This document shows positions 60,778 to 64,000 of a stretch of 64,000 nucleotides of DNA, piece by piece; the first letter of the stretch is position 1, and each line of letters opens with the position of its first letter. The stretch is from Microscilla marina ATCC 23134 (GTDB taxonomy: Bacteria; Bacteroidota; Bacteroidia; Cytophagales; Microscillaceae): contig NZ_AAWS01000022.1 of assembly GCF_000169175.1 (NCBI RefSeq), forward strand, positions 78,923 to 142,922, in the 5' to 3' direction. The translations under genes and the position numbers were made by a program. Below the pieces are notes generated by a model. It searched no databases, had not been told where the DNA came from, and saw nothing but the letters and a program-made list of their open reading frames with translations.

Positions 60778-62229
60778 ATGGAAAATAAGCAAAAAATAAA
60801 TAATCTCCGCACCCAGGTAAAAATTGTTTGGTTTAGAAACGATTTACGGGTACATGACAATGACGTATTGGCAAAAGCGGCGAGTGATGCCGATTACCTG
60901 TTGCCTGTATATTGTTTTGACCCTCGTCAGTACGAGACTACTTCTTTGGGCTTTGCCAAAACTGGTGCTCATCGCGCCCAGTTTCTGATAGAGACTCTTG
61001 CCAACTTGCGGGCAAACCTGGAGGCAAAGGGCAGTGGTTTGGTGATAAGGATAGGCAAACCAGAAGAGGTGATTGCTGACTTGGCTAAAGCTACCCAGGC
61101 TAAAGCGGTATATGCCAGCCAGGAGATAGGCACCGAAGAAGATGCCACCGTAAAGCAACTCGAAAAAAGACTATGGAAAAACCAGGTATTTTTAGAGTTG
61201 CTTTGGACAGGCAACCTCATTCATCCGGCAGATTTACCCTTTCCTTTGAATAGCTTGTCTAATGTATTTACCGATTTTCGGAAAGAAATAGAACAAGGGC
61301 TGAAAGTGCGTGAGGCAGTGACACTCCCCGATACTTTGCCTTTGTTGCCCCCTGGAGTTGAGGCAGGGAGTTTGCCTAAACTCACCGATTTGGGCTTGAC
61401 CCATACCACGCCCGACACCAGAGCAGTCCTGCACTTCAAAGGGGGCGAAACAGCAGGTTTGCAACGCATAGAGGACTACATCTGGCAACGAAGTTTGCTT
61501 CAGCATTACAAAGACACCCGCAATGGCTTGCTGGGAGCCGATTATTCTACCAAGTTCTCTCCCTGGTTGGCCAACGGAGCCATTTCTGCCCGAACGGTAT
61601 ACCACGAGATAAAAAAATATGAGCAGCAAGTAGTCAAAAACAAGTCTACCTATCACTTGGTGTTTGAGTTGCTATGGCGCGAATATTTTCGTTTGGTGGC
61701 ACGCAAATACGGACACCGTATTTTTGTAAAAGGAGGGATCAAAGCCAAAGGTGAGGTAGAGATGTCGTCTAACCGAAAACGCACCTTTAAGCGTTGGAAA
61801 AACGGTGAAACAGGCATTCCTTTTATAGATGCCAACATGCGGGAGTTAAATGCTACTGGTTTTATGTCGAACCGGGGCAGGCAAAACGTGGCAAGCTACC
61901 TAACCAAAGACCTCAAAATTAATTGGGTACACGGAGCCATGTATTTTGAGTCGCAATTGATAGACTATGACGTGAGCAGCAATTGGTGCAACTGGAACTA
62001 TGTAGCCGGGGTGGGCAACGACCCTCGCAAAGACCGTTACTTTGACATACTGTCGCAAGCCAACCGGTATGACAACAAAGGAGCCTATGTAAAGCATTGG
62101 TTGCCCGAACTGGCAAGTATACCCGAAAACAAAGTACACGAACCACATCAACTGAAGGCCACCGAACAACAAGCCTATGAGATGATTCTGGGGCAAGATT
62201 ACCCCAAGCCTATTCCTGGTAAAAAATGA
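60778..62229 (+). CDS. DASH-family cryptochrome/photolyase
   Basis: 483 residues from the ATG at 60778; 11 extra codons upstream are open but unlikely. The N-terminal photolyase alpha/beta domain starts KIVWFRNDLRVHDND. The helical FAD-binding domain carries STKFSPWLANGAISARTVYHEI (as TKFSPWLANG), WREYFR, and the DASH-type C-terminal block NWCNWNYVAGVGNDPRKDRYF with ILSQANRYD. Cry-DASH proteins bind FAD and a folate antenna and repair cyclobutane pyrimidine dimers in single-stranded DNA, and some act as blue-light sensors. Cytoplasmic. Its 3' end converges with asnS. Confidence 0.93.
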   Translation: MENKQKINNLRTQVKIVWFRNDLRVHDNDVLAKAASDADYLLPVYCFDPRQYETTSLGFAKTGAHRAQFLIETLANLRANLEAKGSGLVIRIGKPEEVIADLAKATQAKAVYASQEIGTEEDATVKQLEKRLWKNQVFLELLWTGNLIHPADLPFPLNSLSNVFTDFRKEIEQGLKVREAVTLPDTLPLLPPGVEAGSLPKLTDLGLTHTTPDTRAVLHFKGGETAGLQRIEDYIWQRSLLQHYKDTRNGLLGADYSTKFSPWLANGAISARTVYHEIKKYEQQVVKNKSTYHLVFELLWREYFRLVARKYGHRIFVKGGIKAKGEVEMSSNRKRTFKRWKNGETGIPFIDANMRELNATGFMSNRGRQNVASYLTKDLKINWVHGAMYFESQLIDYDVSSNWCNWNYVAGVGNDPRKDRYFDILSQANRYDNKGAYVKHWLPELASIPENKVHEPHQLKATEQQAYEMILGQDYPKPIPGKK

Positions 62230-62274
62230 TGTTGAAACGGGGAAAGGATGTTTTTGCTAACTTGGTATAAATAA

Positions 62275-62302
62275 AAACCCCAGACCGAAAAACCTGGGGT
62301 TT
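62275..62302. terminator. Terminator between the cryptochrome gene and asnS
   Basis: A 9-bp stem (62275-62283 with 62294-62302). The minus-strand side is followed by T-rich sequence, so it fits asnS best. It also lies about 45 bases after the cryptochrome stop codon. A fragment of the dispersed repeat (ACTTGTCGCTTG) lies at about 62392-62405. Confidence 0.75.
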
Positions 62303-62437
62303 GATTAATATATATCAACTAACGTTCATTGATTTAAATCACTTAAAAATCAACGCCTTATACGCTTGCTTAGTTGCGCAGATCAGCCACAGACTTGTCG
62401 CTTGTCGCTAAAAGCTTGAGGCTACATAGGCATCGCC

Positions 62438-63910
62438 TTAAAATCTGGCATTGCCCGGAGTACGTGGAAACGGTATTACATCGCGGATGTTTGCCATACC
62501 AGTAATAAACAAGATGAAACGCTCGAAGCCTAGCCCAAACCCACTGTGAGGAGCTGAACCAAATCGGCGTAAGTCTAAATACCACTCTAGTTCGTGGTGG
62601 GGAATGCCCACCTCGTCCATGCGGGTTTTTAAATGCTCTAAATCATCTTCACGTTGCGAACCACCAATGATCTCGCCAATACCTGGCACCAATATATCCA
62701 TAGCGCGCACGGTTTCTCTGCCTTCTTCTTCGCCCTCGTTTTGCTTCATATAAAAAGCCTTGATGTTGCGAGGGTAGTCGTATACAATGACTGGCTTTTT
62801 GAAGTGCTTTTCTACCAAATAGCGCTCGTGCTCCGATTGCATGTCAATGCCCCATTCTACCGGAAACTTAAACTTCTTCTTTTTATGCGGTTTAGAGTTG
62901 AGTAAAATGTTGATTGCCTCGGTATAACTCACCCGGGCAAAGTCATTGGCAGCCACAAATTCAAGCTTTTCCAATAAGCCCATTTCGCTGCGCTCGTTGG
63001 TAGGCTTCCCATTGTTTTCTTTGGTAAAGCGTTCGTCCAAAAATTTAAGATCGTCCTGACAGTTTTCCAGTACATACTTAATCAAGTATTTCAAGAAATC
63101 TTCGGCAAGGTTATGGTTGTCTTCCTGCTCATAAAAAGCCATTTCCGGCTCAATCATCCAAAACTCCGCCAGGTGACGGGTAGTGTTTGAATTTTCGGCA
63201 CGAAACGTAGGACCAAACGTATAGATCAGACCAAGCCCCATAGCCGCAAGTTCGCCCTGCAACTGACCCGACACCGAAAGGTTGGTAGGTTGCCCAAAGA
63301 AATCTTCCTTAAAGTCAATCTTACCTTCTTCGTTTTTAGGAGGATTGTCTAAAGGAAGCGTAGTTACCTGAAACATCTCTCCGGCACCTTCAGCATCCGA
63401 ACCTGTAATAATAGGCGCGTGTAAATAAAAGAAACCGCGTTCGTTGAAGTATTGATGAATGGCATAAGCCGCCGCATGACGCAAACGAAATACTGCACTA
63501 AAGGTATTGGTGCGCATGCGTAGGTGTGCGTTTTCACGCAAAAACTCCATCGAGTGTTTCTTAGGTTGAATGGGGTATTTTTCGGGATCGGCTGCCCCCA
63601 AAATCACCACATCACTTGCTTGTACCTCACAGCTTTGTCCGGCGCCCTGAGAAGCCACCAAATTACCATTAACCTGAAGACAAGCACCCACGGTGATTTG
63701 ATTCAAAACATTGCTATCCAAATTACTGGCATTGACCACAATCTGTATGTTTTGAATGGTAGAACCATCGTTAAGGTGTACAAAAAACACCTCTTTGCTG
63801 CCTCGTCGGTGACGCACCCAACCCCGTACCGTAACCTCTCGGTCATATTCGGTAGAAGCCAGCAGCTGCTTGATGCTGTCCTTCTTGGTACCCGTTAGGA
63901 CTTGCTCCAT
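62438..63910 (-). CDS. asnS: Asparaginyl-tRNA synthetase
   Basis: 490 residues, full length. The N-terminal OB-fold anticodon-binding domain opens [21 protein letters not shown]. The class II catalytic core carries motif 2 ([21 protein letters not shown] as [11 protein letters not shown] and EFWMIEPE) and motif 3 ([16 protein letters not shown]) at the C-terminus. The residues favour asparagine rather than aspartate specificity. An acidic insertion EGEEEGRE is present near 395. It charges tRNA(Asn) in the cytoplasm. It begins 90 bases before the window end and seems monocistronic. Confidence 0.96.
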   Translation of the reverse strand: MEQVLTGTKKDSIKQLLASTEYDREVTVRGWVRHRRGSKEVFFVHLNDGSTIQNIQIVVNASNLDSNVLNQITVGACLQVNGNLVASQGAGQSCEVQASDVVILGAADPEKYPIQPKKHSMEFLRENAHLRMRTNTFSAVFRLRHAAAYAIHQYFNERGFFYLHAPIITGSDAEGAGEMFQVTTLPLDNPPKNEEGKIDFKEDFFGQPTNLSVSGQLQGELAAMGLGLIYTFGPTFRAENSNTTRHLAEFWMIEPEMAFYEQEDNHNLAEDFLKYLIKYVLENCQDDLKFLDERFTKENNGKPTNERSEMGLLEKLEFVAANDFARVSYTEAINILLNSKPHKKKKFKFPVEWGIDMQSEHERYLVEKHFKKPVIVYDYPRNIKAFYMKQNEGEEEGRETVRAMDILVPGIGEIIGGSQREDDLEHLKTRMDEVGIPHHELEWYLDLRRFGSAPHSGFGLGFERFILFITGMANIRDVIPFPRTPGNARF

Positions 63911-64000
63911 ATTAGTTAATATTAAATTGGTGAATAAATAAGGCTATAGGCTTGAATTACAACACTATAGCTAACTAAGTAAGCAAAGATAAGGAATCTG

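Noticed and set aside
1..64000. tRNA or rRNA genes
   Set aside because: I looked for TTC-type T-loops with CCA-proximal acceptor stems and rRNA signatures in the spacers and found none. A tRNA scan would settle this.

Overview
The window looks like chromosomal DNA of a marine, gliding-type member of the Bacteroidetes (Cytophagales, Microscilla-like). This is inferred from three C-terminal type IX secretion (T9SS type A) sorting domains, a 7TMR-DISM/SpoIIE signalling protein, PepSY-like and DUF2911 proteins, a DASH cryptochrome, an AT-rich composition, poor Shine-Dalgarno sequences and one TAnnTTTG-like promoter. No ribosomal RNA, tRNA, CRISPR array, prophage or transposase gene was seen. Most genes are single-cistron units with their own hairpin terminators, separated by long intergenic spacers. 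I recognise about 43 real genes and one pseudogene.

Layout. 1-3.5 kb: the 3' part of a 7TM-DISM/PP2C phosphatase and two membrane proteins. 3.8-15.4 kb: a secreted M14 carboxypeptidase and three consecutive Ser-nucleophile (S45, penicillin-acylase-type) amidohydrolase paralogues, each with its own terminator. 15.6-22 kb: an OmpA-like protein, a C2-like lipoprotein, an M16 protease, an O-methyltransferase and a LysM protein with a degenerate transglycosylase domain. 22-29 kb: a repeat-dense spacer, trmN6, an alkyltransferase-like protein, small proteins and a large T9SS beta-propeller protein. 29-38 kb: a Mg-chelatase-type AAA ATPase, a P-type cation ATPase, a helicase-associated-domain remnant, a glutamate-receptor-like K+ channel and a SiaC-like protein. 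38-44 kb: a large T9SS surface protein, then ahpC and ahpD-like genes. 44-50 kb: the cell-envelope block lptD, amidase, mlaD. 50-54 kb: tyrosine catabolism (hmgA, hppD) separated by a 0.9 kb repeat array. 54-64 kb: small lipoproteins, a TetR regulator with an Mpo1-like gene, DUF2911, a DASH cryptochrome and asnS.

Functional themes. Extracellular and periplasmic peptide or amide degradation (M14, three S45 enzymes, M16) sits beside surface proteins exported by T9SS. Envelope biogenesis is represented by LptD, the amidase and MlaD, and oxidative defence by AhpC and AhpD. HppD makes homogentisate, which HmgA cleaves.

The most unusual content is non-coding. (i) Three fold-back elements of 162-167 bp (22706-22872, 28984-29145, 47386-47548) share a small hairpin exactly at their midpoints while their arms differ. 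(ii) A 147-bp repeat (22324-22470, 60488-60633) forms a long hairpin with an almost invariant 24-nt loop and a variable stem interior. (iii) A multi-hairpin dispersed repeat lies at 15.5, 17.4, 38.3 and 48.9 kb with fragments elsewhere. (iv) An eight-copy 67-bp tandem array with dimeric higher-order structure faces a complementary array across a conserved core (51.6-52.5 kb), and a short relative sits at 44.3-44.6 kb. Together these suggest several families of structured, non-autonomous intergenic elements. I cannot name any of them from known families.
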